Below are positions 42,120 to 50,871 of a DNA stretch of 64,000 bases, in pieces; within the stretch, counting starts at the first letter, position 1; each line of letters opens with the position of its first letter. The notes under the pieces were generated by a model that saw nothing but the letters and a program-made list of their open reading frames with translations, did not search any database and was not told the DNA's origin. The stretch lies in the NCBI RefSeq assembly GCF_001668615.1, contig NZ_LZMC01000019.1, forward strand, positions 124,001 to 188,000. The letters are read 5' to 3'. Source of the DNA: Mycobacterium sp. 1274761.0. GTDB lineage: Bacteria; Actinomycetota; Actinomycetes; Mycobacteriales; Mycobacteriaceae. Both the position numbers and the translations under genes were made by a program.

Positions 42120-43012
42120 AGGCTGCAGCGTTCGCCTATCACCGACCCGCCACGGTGTCGGAGGCCGTCCAGATGCTCGCCGAGTTCGGCGACGACGCCA
42201 AGATCTTGGCCGGCGGCCAGAGCCTGGTCCCGATGCTCGCCATGCGGCTGACCCACTTCGACAACCTGATCGACATCTCGCGTATTGAGGAACTGAAGAA
42301 CATCGAGTTACGCGGGGACGAGCTGTCGGTCGCGGCGGGTACCCCGCATGTGTTCGTCGGCATGGACGACGAGGTCGCCGATTCCGTTCCGCTGCTGACG
42401 CTCTCGACGCCGCACATCGGCCACTTTCAGATTCGGACCAGGGGCACGCTGGGCGGGGCGATCGCACACGCCGATCCCGCCGCCGAGTACGCGGCGGTCG
42501 CGCTCGCGCTCGACGCGACGATCGAGGCGGCGTCGGCGCGGGGGCGACGCGAGATTCCCGCTGCCGACTTTTTTACCGGCCTGTGGGAGACGTCGTTGGC
42601 GCCCGACGAGATCCTGACCGCCGTCCGGTTCCCCGTGTGGGGCGGACGGTCGGGCTTCGCGGTGGAGGAATTCGCTCGGCGGCACGGAGATTTCGCCATC
42701 GCCGGAGCCACCGTCGCGGTCGAGCTCGACGGCGACGACCGGGTGGCGCGCTGCGGCATCGGCCTGCTGGGCCTTGGCTCGACGCCACTGCGCGGCTCGG
42801 CCGCCGAGGAGGCCGTCGTCGGCCAGCCTGTCGATGCCGTCACCGCCGACGAGATCGGGAGGATTGCGATGGGTGGGCTCAGTGAGATTCCCGCCGACCT
42901 ACAGGGATCTGCCGAATACCGGTCCCGCGTCGGCGCCACGATGGTGGCGCGCGCGTGGGCCGCGGCCGCGCGGCAGGCGCAGACATCCGAAACGGAGGCT
43001 GTTCATGCATGA
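42116..43012 (+). CDS. Molybdenum hydroxylase FAD-binding medium subunit (CoxM-like)
   Basis: A 298-residue subunit with the two FAD-binding motifs of the family, ILAGGQSLVPMLAMRL (N-terminal) and TRGTLGGAIAHADPAAEY (TIGG-like), and the C-terminal CO_deh_flav domain (FAIAGATVAVELD). It passes electrons from the 2Fe-2S subunit to its acceptor, which might be quinone or the respiratory chain via CoxG. Overlaps on both sides (4 and 8 bases) show tight coupling. Confidence 0.92.
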   Translation: MKAAAFAYHRPATVSEAVQMLAEFGDDAKILAGGQSLVPMLAMRLTHFDNLIDISRIEELKNIELRGDELSVAAGTPHVFVGMDDEVADSVPLLTLSTPHIGHFQIRTRGTLGGAIAHADPAAEYAAVALALDATIEAASARGRREIPAADFFTGLWETSLAPDEILTAVRFPVWGGRSGFAVEEFARRHGDFAIAGATVAVELDGDDRVARCGIGLLGLGSTPLRGSAAEEAVVGQPVDAVTADEIGRIAMGGLSEIPADLQGSAEYRSRVGATMVARAWAAAARQAQTSETEAVHA

Positions 43013-43481
43013 GGTGCCGGTCGAGCTGACCGTCAACGGACGCGCGCACCGGCACGTCGTCGAGCCCCGGCTGACGCTGGCCGACTTCCTGCGCGACAAA
43101 TGCGGGCTCACCGGTACCCACCTTGGGTGTGAGCACGGCGCGTGCGGCGCGTGCACGGTGCTGCTCGACGGCCAGGCCGTGCGGGGCTGCCTGATCTTCG
43201 CCGTGCAGGTGGACGGCCAGGAGGTCACCACGGTCGAAGGCATCTCGGGCGATGACGGTGAGCTGTCACCGGTGCAGGCCGCGCTGCGCGAATGCCACGG
43301 ACTGCAATGTGGCTTCTGCACACCGGGTTTCGTCACCTCGATCACCGCACTGCTGCGCGACAACCCGCAGCCCACCGATGAGGAGATCCGGGAGGGTCTG
43401 TCCGGCAACTTCTGCCGGTGCACCGGGTATCAGGGGATCATCAATGCGGTGCACCGCGCGGCGCAAACGCCCGCTGGTTAG
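43005..43481 (+). CDS. Molybdenum hydroxylase 2Fe-2S small subunit (CoxS-like)
   Basis: A 158-residue subunit with two iron-sulfur clusters. The plant-type cluster ligands are in GCEHGACGACTV and the fourth Cys in RGCLIF; the second cluster is in QCGFCTPGF and CRCTGYQG. All eight Cys are present. The ATG at 43005 overlaps the end of the FAD subunit by 8 bases; a second ATG at 43009 is out of frame. The stop overlaps the convergent aldehyde dehydrogenase gene by 4 bases. Confidence 0.93.
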   Translation: MHEVPVELTVNGRAHRHVVEPRLTLADFLRDKCGLTGTHLGCEHGACGACTVLLDGQAVRGCLIFAVQVDGQEVTTVEGISGDDGELSPVQAALRECHGLQCGFCTPGFVTSITALLRDNPQPTDEEIREGLSGNFCRCTGYQGIINAVHRAAQTPAG

Positions 43482-44905
43482 GACGCGGGCGCGTATCCCA
43501 GCGTGCCCTTGATCTCCAGGTACTCGTCGAATCCGAACTCGCTCCATTCGCGGCCGTTGCCGCTGCGCTTGTATCCGCCGAACGGAGTGTTCAGGTCGAA
43601 CGCATGGTTGATGGCGATCTGGCCCGCCCGGATCCGGCGCGCCAGTGAACGCGCGGCCTCCAGGTCAGCAGCCGAAACATAGCCCGCCAGACCGTAATCC
43701 GTGTCGTTGGCGATGTCGACGGCCTGATCGATGTCGTCGTACGCCAGGATGCACAGCACCGGTCCGAAGATCTCCTCGCGGGCGATTGTCATGTCGTTGG
43801 TGACGTCGGAGAACACCGTCGGCTTGACGTAGTAGCCGCTGTCGAGCCCGTCCGGCCGTCCCGGACCGCCCACCACCAGCGTCGCGCCCTCATCGATGCC
43901 CTTCTGGATCAACCCCTGGACCTTGTCGAACTGCGCCTTGGAAGCCACCGGGCCGATCGCGCGCTTGTCCTCCAGATTCCCCACCACCACCGACTCGGCC
44001 ACACCGCGCGCGATCTGGGCGGCCTCGGCCATGCGGCTGCGCGGAACGAGCATGCGCGACGGCGCATTACAGCTCTGGCCGGTGTTGAGCATCATCGCGG
44101 TCACGCCAGCGGCGACGCTGTCGGCGAACTTCTCGTCGTCGAGCACGATGTTCGGGCTCTTGCCGCCGAGTTCCTGGGTCACCCGCTTGACGGTGGCGGC
44201 CGCGTTCTTGGCGACGTCGACGCCGGCGCGGGTCGAGCCGGTGAACGACACCAGATCGATGTCGGGGTGGCTCGAGATCGCCGCGCCGACACCGGGACCA
44301 TCACCGAACACCATGTTGTAGACACCGGCGGGCACACCGGCAGTATCCATCACCTCGGTGAAGATCTGGCCCGAATACGGGGCGACCTCCGACGGCTTGA
44401 GCACCATCGTGCAGCCGGTGGCCAGCGCCGGAAACACCTTGCACGCAATCTGATTTATGGGCCAGTTCCATGGAGTGATCAGACCGCAGACGCCGATGGG
44501 TTCCTTGGCGATCAACGATGACCCGCGCTGCTCTTCGAACGAGAAGTTCTTCAACGCGTCGATGGCGCCCATCAGATGGCCCAACCCCATCATCACCTGC
44601 GGGCCCGAGGCCAGCGACGGTGGCGCGCCCATCTCCTCGTGCACCGCGTCTGCCAGATCACCCGACCGCTTCTGGTACTCCGCGGCAATCGCGCCCAGCA
44701 GGTCCAGCCGCTCCTCGCGGGTGGTAACCGCCCACGTCCCGAACGCTTTCCGTGCCGCCTTGACCGCCTTGTCCACGTCGGCGGCCGAGCCGATCGCGAT
44801 CTTTCCCGACACCTGCTCGGTGGTCGGGTTGTCGACGTCGAGCGTCCTGGGCTCGGTCGGGTCAACCCATTGGCCGTCGATGTAGAACTTCAGATAATCA
44901 CGCAT
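43478..44905 (-). CDS. Aldehyde dehydrogenase
   Basis: A 475-residue NAD(P)-dependent aldehyde dehydrogenase. Catalytic residues are present: Glu245 in TQELGGKSP and Cys279 in NTGQSCNAPSR; the cofactor-binding loop is FTGSTRAG, and WNWPINQ lies in the expected place. It is the last gene of the minus-strand catabolic arm, 37 bases after the ThDP enzyme gene, with AGAAGG before the ATG. In the inferred pathway it would oxidise an aldehyde released by the ThDP-dependent lyase or by monooxygenation. The neighbouring Mo hydroxylase operon is convergent, not part of this transcript. Confidence 0.93.
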   Translation of the reverse strand: MRDYLKFYIDGQWVDPTEPRTLDVDNPTTEQVSGKIAIGSAADVDKAVKAARKAFGTWAVTTREERLDLLGAIAAEYQKRSGDLADAVHEEMGAPPSLASGPQVMMGLGHLMGAIDALKNFSFEEQRGSSLIAKEPIGVCGLITPWNWPINQIACKVFPALATGCTMVLKPSEVAPYSGQIFTEVMDTAGVPAGVYNMVFGDGPGVGAAISSHPDIDLVSFTGSTRAGVDVAKNAAATVKRVTQELGGKSPNIVLDDEKFADSVAAGVTAMMLNTGQSCNAPSRMLVPRSRMAEAAQIARGVAESVVVGNLEDKRAIGPVASKAQFDKVQGLIQKGIDEGATLVVGGPGRPDGLDSGYYVKPTVFSDVTNDMTIAREEIFGPVLCILAYDDIDQAVDIANDTDYGLAGYVSAADLEAARSLARRIRAGQIAINHAFDLNTPFGGYKRSGNGREWSEFGFDEYLEIKGTLGYAPAS

Positions 44906-44942
44906 GGCTCTACCTTCTCTTAAATCGTCGCGTGCCGGGGCC

Positions 44943-46658
44943 TTACTGGGTTCCTTCTGCATACCAGGTACGGAATCGGTCGTACTTGGGCATCTCCTCG
45001 GAGTTGGCTTTGGGATCGATGCACACGTGCACCACGGCGGTCTTGCCGCTGGCGAAGGCCCGCTGGATCGCCGGGCCGATCTCGTCGTCCTTCTCGACGA
45101 ACTCGCCGTGGCAACCGAAGCCCTCGGCGATCTTGTCCATCCGGACGTCCTTGCTCCAATGCACCCCCGGCTGTGGCGACGGCTGGGCGAAAGTGCGTTT
45201 GTAGACACCGACCTCGAGGCCCCACTGGTGGTCCACCCCGACGACACAGACCAACGGCAGGTTCTCCCGCGCGGCGGTCTCCAGTTCGGCGATGTGGAAC
45301 AGGAACGCTGAATCACTGGTCAGCAGCATGACGGGGCGCTTGCGGCCCTCGGCGACCGACGCACCGACGGCGTACGGCAACCCAGTGCCCAGGTGACCGA
45401 AGTTCTGGTTCCAGATCACGTCGCGCGGCTTTGTCTGTGAGTAGGTCCACTGGAAGATCACGGTCGCGCCGCCGTCGCGCACCATGATGCCGTCTTCGGT
45501 GAATTCGTTGAACGCCTTGGTGGCCTCGACGACGAAGCGGGCGGGGTGTATCGGGGTGCGCCCGCTCGGAGCTTCTTCGGCCACCCGCGCGAGCTCGGCG
45601 GCGTCGGCCTTGACCAAGGTCTCGAGGTCGGGCGACGCGGCGCGCGGCGTGTCGCGCAGCGCCTCGACGAGCTGAGGCACAACACCGCGCAGATCGCCCA
45701 CCAGCGGCACGTCGATCGGGCGGTTGACGCCGATGGCAGTGGGGTCCTGCTCGACCATCACCCACTTGCGGTTGGCGTCGTTGCCGGCCCAGTGCTGGGT
45801 CCGGCCGTAATGCATCGGCTCACCGAGTTCGGTGCCCAGCGCCACGCAGAGATCCGATTGCTCCACGGCCTCGTTCGCGGCGGGCGAGAACAAGTAGGGG
45901 AAGGTGCGGTCCTCCAGGCCGGGGATGAAAGAGGTGCCGCCGGAGGTCTGGATGACGGGACAGTTCATCAGCTCGGCAAGCTGCTTCACCTCCCGCTGCG
46001 TCCGGGAGGTGTGTACGCCGTGGCCCACCAGCAGGATCGGGCTCTTCGCCTCGCGGATCAGCTTGGCCGCCTCGGCGACCTCGCGGCTGCCGGCGCCCTG
46101 GTTGACGAGGCGGTAGCGGTGCGGCGGTAACGGATCCGCCACGTCGAGCTCTTCGAGGATGACGTGCGACGGGTATTCGACGTAGGTCGGTCCCGGCGTG
46201 CCCGACATCGCTTTGCGGATCGCTTCGTGGATGATCTCGTCGGTCTGGTCGGCGTACTCGATGGAGCTGCTGTACTTCACCGATGCGGCGAAAAGGGGCT
46301 CCTGCTGCACGAATTGGATGCGTCCGCGGCGCACTCGGCGCTCGGTGACGCGGGCCCGCTGGCCGCCAAGGAAGACGACGGGTGAGTTCTCGACGAGCGC
46401 GCACTGGATGGCGCCGGCGATGTTGGCCATGCCCGGTCCGAGCGTGCCGATGCACAGCCCCGGCTTTCCCGTCATGCGTGACGCCGCCTCGGCCATGAAC
46501 CCGGCGCTCAGCTCGTGATGCGGCGCCACAACCGACCAGCCGCGCGCTTCGGCCTCGGTGAACATGTGCACGAAGTTGGGGTCGGGGATACCGAACAGCG
46601 TGTTGACGCCCTCGGCCTCGAAGAGGTCGAGGATGCGTTTGTAGACGGGCACACCCAT
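44943..46658 (-). CDS. Thiamine diphosphate-dependent enzyme with non-standard cofactor motif
   Basis: A 571-residue protein of the acetolactate synthase/benzoylformate decarboxylase/2-hydroxyacyl-CoA lyase superfamily: three domains of normal size, catalytic Glu49 in APHHELSAGF. The pyrophosphate-binding motif, GDG...NN in most members, reads S448-D-S450 and then V475-D476-H-Q. The Asp ligand is kept, the flanking Gly residues are lost and the second Asn is Asp. The cofactor could still bind through two Asp, or metal preference could differ. Context (after four acyl-CoA dehydrogenase genes, before an aldehyde dehydrogenase) favours a C-C lyase that cleaves a 2-hydroxyacyl-CoA or related compound. 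AAAGGAG precedes the ATG. Confidence 0.85.
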   Translation of the reverse strand: MGVPVYKRILDLFEAEGVNTLFGIPDPNFVHMFTEAEARGWSVVAPHHELSAGFMAEAASRMTGKPGLCIGTLGPGMANIAGAIQCALVENSPVVFLGGQRARVTERRVRRGRIQFVQQEPLFAASVKYSSSIEYADQTDEIIHEAIRKAMSGTPGPTYVEYPSHVILEELDVADPLPPHRYRLVNQGAGSREVAEAAKLIREAKSPILLVGHGVHTSRTQREVKQLAELMNCPVIQTSGGTSFIPGLEDRTFPYLFSPAANEAVEQSDLCVALGTELGEPMHYGRTQHWAGNDANRKWVMVEQDPTAIGVNRPIDVPLVGDLRGVVPQLVEALRDTPRAASPDLETLVKADAAELARVAEEAPSGRTPIHPARFVVEATKAFNEFTEDGIMVRDGGATVIFQWTYSQTKPRDVIWNQNFGHLGTGLPYAVGASVAEGRKRPVMLLTSDSAFLFHIAELETAARENLPLVCVVGVDHQWGLEVGVYKRTFAQPSPQPGVHWSKDVRMDKIAEGFGCHGEFVEKDDEIGPAIQRAFASGKTAVVHVCIDPKANSEEMPKYDRFRTWYAEGTQ

Positions 46659-46671
46659 GGTGAAACTCCTT

Positions 46672-47634
46672 TTAGACGTAGCGTTTTGCGAGCTGAAGAC
46701 GATGTGATGCGGGAGAGCCGAACAACGAGCGATTGAGCGCGGCGCGCTTCAGGTACACGTGGATGCCGCTCTCCCACGTGTAGCCGATGCCGCCGTGCAG
46801 CTGCATGGCCTTGCCGGCGATGTCGACGGCAGTACTGCACGTGTGAGATTTGGCCATGGCTGCCGCCACATCCGCATCCGGTCGGTTCTCCGCAACGGCG
46901 GCGACCGCGGCCGTGACGAGTTGGCGGGACACCGAAATCGTCGTGAGCATGTCTGCACACGCGTGCTTGACGGCCTGGAATGACCCTATGGGACGGCCGA
47001 ATTGGTGGCGGACCTTCGCGTATGCGACGGTCGCTGAGAGCATCGCGTCGGATAACCCGAGGCTGTCGCACGCGACCGCGATCGCGGCACGGTGGCGCAG
47101 TCGGCGCACTGCGGCGCCCGGGTCGCCGTCGAACCGGAGCACCTCCGTCGCCTCAACGCCCTCCGCCGACACCGTGGCAAGCCTGCGGGTCACGTCGAGC
47201 ACGGGTTGCGGCGTCACGGTCGGCTTCGCAACCGTGACCCGATCGTGGGCGACCAACAGCACCGCGTCCGCCCCTTCGGCGTCGGGAACGAACTCCGGCG
47301 AGTCCAGCGCGACAGCGAGCCGCACGGCACCGGAGGCCACGTCGGTCAGCAATCGATCGCGGGTATCGCTGGGCTGCACGGCAATCAAGGTCCCGACGGC
47401 CAGTACGGCGCTGCCGAGGTAGCTGGTGGCGCTGGCCGCGCGACCCATCTCCTCGCAGACGACGGCCACCTCGGCGAAGGTCGCCCCGGCTCCCCCGAAC
47501 TGCTCGGGCACTTCCAGCCCGACCCAGCCCGCGTCGACGAGCACCGGCCACTCCACCGAGCGGTCCTTGGCCAGCAGATCGCCTGCAACGGATCTGAGCT
47601 CGGCGTGGAACTCTTCGAATTCGCGTGCGGTCAT
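46672..47634 (-). CDS. Acyl-CoA dehydrogenase, short subunit (pair A)
   Basis: A 320-residue acyl-CoA dehydrogenase-family protein, about 70 residues shorter than standard enzymes. The C-terminal domain is recognisable (VRHQFGRPIGSFQAVKHACAD and MQLHGGIGYTWESGIHVYLKRA), while the usual active-site Glu of the medium-chain enzyme position (YEG before the last helix) is absent. The start at 47634 overlaps the stop of the long subunit (ATGA). This size difference and coupling is typical of the heterotetrameric (alpha2beta2) dehydrogenases of actinobacterial steroid catabolism such as FadE28/FadE29, in which FAD sites are shared between subunits. Substrate probably a ring-containing or short branched acyl-CoA; inference. 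Confidence 0.85.
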   Translation of the reverse strand: MTAREFEEFHAELRSVAGDLLAKDRSVEWPVLVDAGWVGLEVPEQFGGAGATFAEVAVVCEEMGRAASATSYLGSAVLAVGTLIAVQPSDTRDRLLTDVASGAVRLAVALDSPEFVPDAEGADAVLLVAHDRVTVAKPTVTPQPVLDVTRRLATVSAEGVEATEVLRFDGDPGAAVRRLRHRAAIAVACDSLGLSDAMLSATVAYAKVRHQFGRPIGSFQAVKHACADMLTTISVSRQLVTAAVAAVAENRPDADVAAAMAKSHTCSTAVDIAGKAMQLHGGIGYTWESGIHVYLKRAALNRSLFGSPASHRLQLAKRYV

Positions 47635-48797
47635 GCCACGCTCGGCTCTCGCGGCAGCCCCAGTCCGCGTTCGGCGATGATCGTGCGTTGGATTTCGCTC
47701 GATCCGCCGGGGATCGTCCACTCCCACGAGCCGATGAAATCCAGCATCCACGAACCGGATTCCCATCCGCTGGAGGCCGACTTCACCAGCTCGGTGTGCG
47801 CGGGCAGGCCGCCGACCTCGGCGCCGAAGCCCGTCATTCGCTGAAGCAGCTCGCTGTAGTAGAGCTTGACGATCGATGCATCCGCCGGCCCCACCGTGCC
47901 GGCCTCGCTGCTGACCACCAGCTGGCGGCAGAGGCCGCGCAACCCGGTGATCTCGGTTTCGAATTGTGCCAATCGGTCGGCCACCAACGGATCGTCGACG
48001 GGACACGACTGCACCAGCCAGCGAAAGCCCGCATTGCCCAGGCGTTCGGCCAATTCCAGCATCGTCATGCCGCGCTCGGCACCCAGCGTCGACTGGGCGA
48101 CCTGCCAGCCGGCGTTCTCCTCGCCCACCAGATTCGCGGCGGGAATCTCGACATCGTTGAGAAAGATCTCGCAGAAGTGTGAGTCACCGATAGCGTTGCG
48201 GATCGGCCGCACCTCGATGCCGGGGGTGGTCATGTCCAGCAGAAAATAGGAGATGCCTTTGCGCTTGGCGGCGTCCGGATCAGTGCGCGCAAGCAGCAGG
48301 CACCAATCGGCGTGCATTCCTCCGCTGGCCCATAGCTTTTGGCCGTTGACGACGTAGCGGTCGCTGTGCCTTCGCGCCGTGGTACGCAGGCTCGCGAGGT
48401 CTGATCCCGCCTCGGGCTCGGAGAAACCCTGCACCCAGATCTCCCCGTCGAGGATCGCGGGCAGATGCCTGCGACGCTGCTCCTCGGTGCCCGCTGCCAG
48501 CAGAGTGGACGCGGCGTGGTGGATGCCCACGAACGCCAGCACCAGCCGCGGCGCATCGTGAGCGGCAAGCTCTTGATACAACACGATCTGTTCGGCGACC
48601 GGCAGCCCACCACCCCACTCGCTGGGCCAGTGCGGCACGGCGTAACCGGCGGCATGCAACCGGGCGAACCACTCCTTCTGAAAGCGCACGAATTCCTCGT
48701 CGCTGACCCAGGTTTGAGTCGCCCGCCAGTCGGCCGGGATATTGTCCTCGCACCACGCCTGCACGGTGGCGCGGAACTCGTCGAGATCGGCCGTCAC
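47631..48797 (-). CDS. Acyl-CoA dehydrogenase, long subunit (pair A)
   Basis: A 388-residue acyl-CoA dehydrogenase with all three domains: VQGFSEPEAGSDLASLRT (FAD- and substrate-contact loop), YVVNGQKLWASGG, the mid-domain VRPIRNAIGDSHFCEIF, and the C-terminal PGGSSEIQRTIIAERGLGLP with the FAD pyrophosphate contact. At the position of the medium-chain catalytic Glu this protein has Gly, so the base must be elsewhere or supplied by the short partner. It overlaps the preceding (pair B short) and following (pair A short) genes by four bases each. Role: alpha,beta-dehydrogenation of an acyl-CoA in side-chain or ring-fragment beta-oxidation. Confidence 0.9.
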   Translation of the reverse strand: MTADLDEFRATVQAWCEDNIPADWRATQTWVSDEEFVRFQKEWFARLHAAGYAVPHWPSEWGGGLPVAEQIVLYQELAAHDAPRLVLAFVGIHHAASTLLAAGTEEQRRRHLPAILDGEIWVQGFSEPEAGSDLASLRTTARRHSDRYVVNGQKLWASGGMHADWCLLLARTDPDAAKRKGISYFLLDMTTPGIEVRPIRNAIGDSHFCEIFLNDVEIPAANLVGEENAGWQVAQSTLGAERGMTMLELAERLGNAGFRWLVQSCPVDDPLVADRLAQFETEITGLRGLCRQLVVSSEAGTVGPADASIVKLYYSELLQRMTGFGAEVGGLPAHTELVKSASSGWESGSWMLDFIGSWEWTIPGGSSEIQRTIIAERGLGLPREPSVA

Positions 48798-49711
48798 GCG
48801 TACAACCCCGTCAGACCCGCTCTACCCGCGCGGCGGGTCAACTCGTCGCGGGTGGCCGACAACCCGAGCGGCAGCCGCCGCAACGGCTGGCTATAGCGCG
48901 ACAGCCACGACAGGGTGGTCTCGTCGCAGAAGCCGACAGCGCCGTGCAGCTGATGGCACACCCGGAAGACCACCTCGGCGGCCTCGATCGCCGCCATGCG
49001 CAGCGCCAGCGCGTCCACCAGGGCCTCCGGCTTGCCCGAACCCGCGCTCCACAGCGCGTATTTGGCGAGGATATCGAGCCCGCTGCGCTCGACCTCGGCG
49101 TCGGTCAGCTGGAACTGCACACCCTGGAACGCTGCCAGCGTCTGCCCGAACTGCTTACGCAGGCTGACGTGTGCGATCGTCAACTCGAGCGCACGATCGA
49201 GCATGCCCAGCAGTGTCCAGCACGGCAGCACGAGCGCCAGCGCCACGTCGGCGGCCCCGGCCCCGTCGATCTCGGCGAGCTCGAGCGGCGTGACGAACGC
49301 GGGACCCGTGGCGCCGTGGCCGACGACGGTGCTGCGGACGCCATCCAACGTCACTGCCGCCCAGCGTGATTCGACACCCCCGACCGCCGCGACCTGCTGA
49401 TTCGGTGTCACGGTGATCAGGCCGTCGACCTCCAGATCGGTCGGCCGGGCCAGCCGTTCCGCGACGGGATAGGGCACTGCCCAATAACCGGCACTGCGGC
49501 ACAGCGCTGCGGCGGCTTCCAAACCATCGGCATCGGTGCGGGCGTCGAGGTCCCAGGCCCCGAGCTCATCGAGCACTCCACCGCACACGTCGTCACGGGT
49601 ATCCGGCTTGGCCTCGGCCTGCTGGACGAGCTGATCGCCACCGGCCGACTCGAACGCCCGAAGCGCCTGCCGCCCATATTCTTTGGCGTCGTCGCCGAGA
49701 TCGAGGATCAT
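48794..49711 (-). CDS. Acyl-CoA dehydrogenase, short subunit (pair B)
   Basis: A 305-residue acyl-CoA dehydrogenase-like protein with a short N-terminal domain and a recognisable C-terminal helical domain (LRKQFGQTLAAFQGVQFQLTD, CHQLHGAVGFCDETTLSWLSR). Residues normally contacting FAD and the catalytic Glu are poorly conserved, so it is probably a non-catalytic or half-site partner. The ATG at 49711 overlaps the stop of the upstream long subunit (ATGA). The reading frame extends upstream inside that gene but the extension is not protein-like. Expected to form a heteromer with the 387-residue product. Confidence 0.83.
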   Translation of the reverse strand: MILDLGDDAKEYGRQALRAFESAGGDQLVQQAEAKPDTRDDVCGGVLDELGAWDLDARTDADGLEAAAALCRSAGYWAVPYPVAERLARPTDLEVDGLITVTPNQQVAAVGGVESRWAAVTLDGVRSTVVGHGATGPAFVTPLELAEIDGAGAADVALALVLPCWTLLGMLDRALELTIAHVSLRKQFGQTLAAFQGVQFQLTDAEVERSGLDILAKYALWSAGSGKPEALVDALALRMAAIEAAEVVFRVCHQLHGAVGFCDETTLSWLSRYSQPLRRLPLGLSATRDELTRRAGRAGLTGLYA

Positions 49712-50871
49712 TTCTTGCTCCTCGCGTGCGCACCCAGCATCGCCCTCGACAGCAGAATGCGCTGCATCTCGATGCTGCCCGACGACACTGTGGACGCCTG
49801 GCTGTAGCGCCAGTGGTCTTCGGTCTCGTCGAGGAACCATCGCCCGCCCGGATCGTCGGGTGACACCTCGGCAGCGATTTCCATCAGCACCTCGGCGCTG
49901 TCCTGATCCAACTTCGTCACCGCGATGCGGTAGGCCGCGGCGTCGCCCGGCTGGACCCGGCCGCTACTTTGCAAGGACACAACGCGATACGCGAGCAGGC
50001 GGGCGCGTCGACAGTGGGTCAGCATCCGTATCCAGCGTCCCCTCAACTCGGCGGGCAGCTCCTCCCACCGGTCGCCCAGCACCGACGGCGCCGCAGCCAG
50101 CAGCCGCTCGCACCGCGCGTAGCGGGCGATGCCGACACGTTCGAACGACGTCACCTCACCTACGATCGACCAGCCCTGGTCGACCTCCCCGAGCACGTCG
50201 TCGCGGGTTACCCGCAAGTTGTCGAAGAACACCTCGTTGAGGTGATGCGGACCCAGCATGGTGCGGATTGGTCGCACCTGGATCGCCGGATCATCCATCG
50301 GGACCAGAAAAATCGTCAGGCCCTGCTGCTTCTTCTCGCCCTTGTGCGTGCGCGCCAGCAGGAAACACCATTGCGCCATCGTGGCGTACGACGTCCAGAT
50401 CTTCTGACCGCTGACCAACCAACCGTCGCCGTCGGGGCGCGCGGTGGTGCGCAGCGAGGCCAGGTCCGAGCCGGCCTCCGGTTCCGAGAAGCCCTGACAC
50501 CAGATGACTTCACCGCGCGCGATCGGCGGTAGGTGCTTGCGCCGCTGCCCATCGGTGCCGTGCCGCATGATGATCGGCCCAACCCAGTTGACGCCCATGT
50601 ACTGGGCGCCGCGCGGCTCGTGATGGGCCCACATCTCCTCGCGGACGACGGTCTGCTCCCACACCGACGCACCGCCCCCGCCGAACTCCTCCGGCCACGA
50701 CAGGCACAGCAGGTTTTCCTCGGCCAGCGTGCGGCAGAACCGCTGGGCCGTCTCGAGGTCCTTCGGGTCGTCGGTAAAGGCACCCAGAAAGCCCTCCGGC
50801 ACATAATCTTTCACTAGTTCACGCAGCCGGCCACGCAGCTCGTCGGCGGTTGGCCCCATCTCAAAGTCCAC
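49708..50871 (-). CDS. Acyl-CoA dehydrogenase, long subunit (pair B)
   Basis: A 387-residue acyl-CoA dehydrogenase: CQGFSEPEAGSDLASLRTTA, WLVSGQKIWTSYA, VRPIRTMLGPHHLNEVF and the C-terminal VSSGSIEMQRILLSRAMLG. The C-terminal FAD contact differs from pair A (GSIEMQR instead of GSSEIQR). The GTG at 50871 (V-D-F-E-M) is preferred as it gives the usual family N-terminus; an ATG four codons in (50859) is the alternative and would sit just beyond the CoA-transferase stop. Overlaps the CoA-transferase gene by 11 bases and the short partner by 4. Confidence 0.9.
   Translation of the reverse strand: MDFEMGPTADELRGRLRELVKDYVPEGFLGAFTDDPKDLETAQRFCRTLAEENLLCLSWPEEFGGGGASVWEQTVVREEMWAHHEPRGAQYMGVNWVGPIIMRHGTDGQRRKHLPPIARGEVIWCQGFSEPEAGSDLASLRTTARPDGDGWLVSGQKIWTSYATMAQWCFLLARTHKGEKKQQGLTIFLVPMDDPAIQVRPIRTMLGPHHLNEVFFDNLRVTRDDVLGEVDQGWSIVGEVTSFERVGIARYARCERLLAAAPSVLGDRWEELPAELRGRWIRMLTHCRRARLLAYRVVSLQSSGRVQPGDAAAYRIAVTKLDQDSAEVLMEIAAEVSPDDPGGRWFLDETEDHWRYSQASTVSSGSIEMQRILLSRAMLGAHARSKK

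Noticed and set aside
39070..43481. True carbon monoxide dehydrogenase
   Set aside because: The active-site loop lacks the AYxCSFR signature and no coxDEF genes are near.
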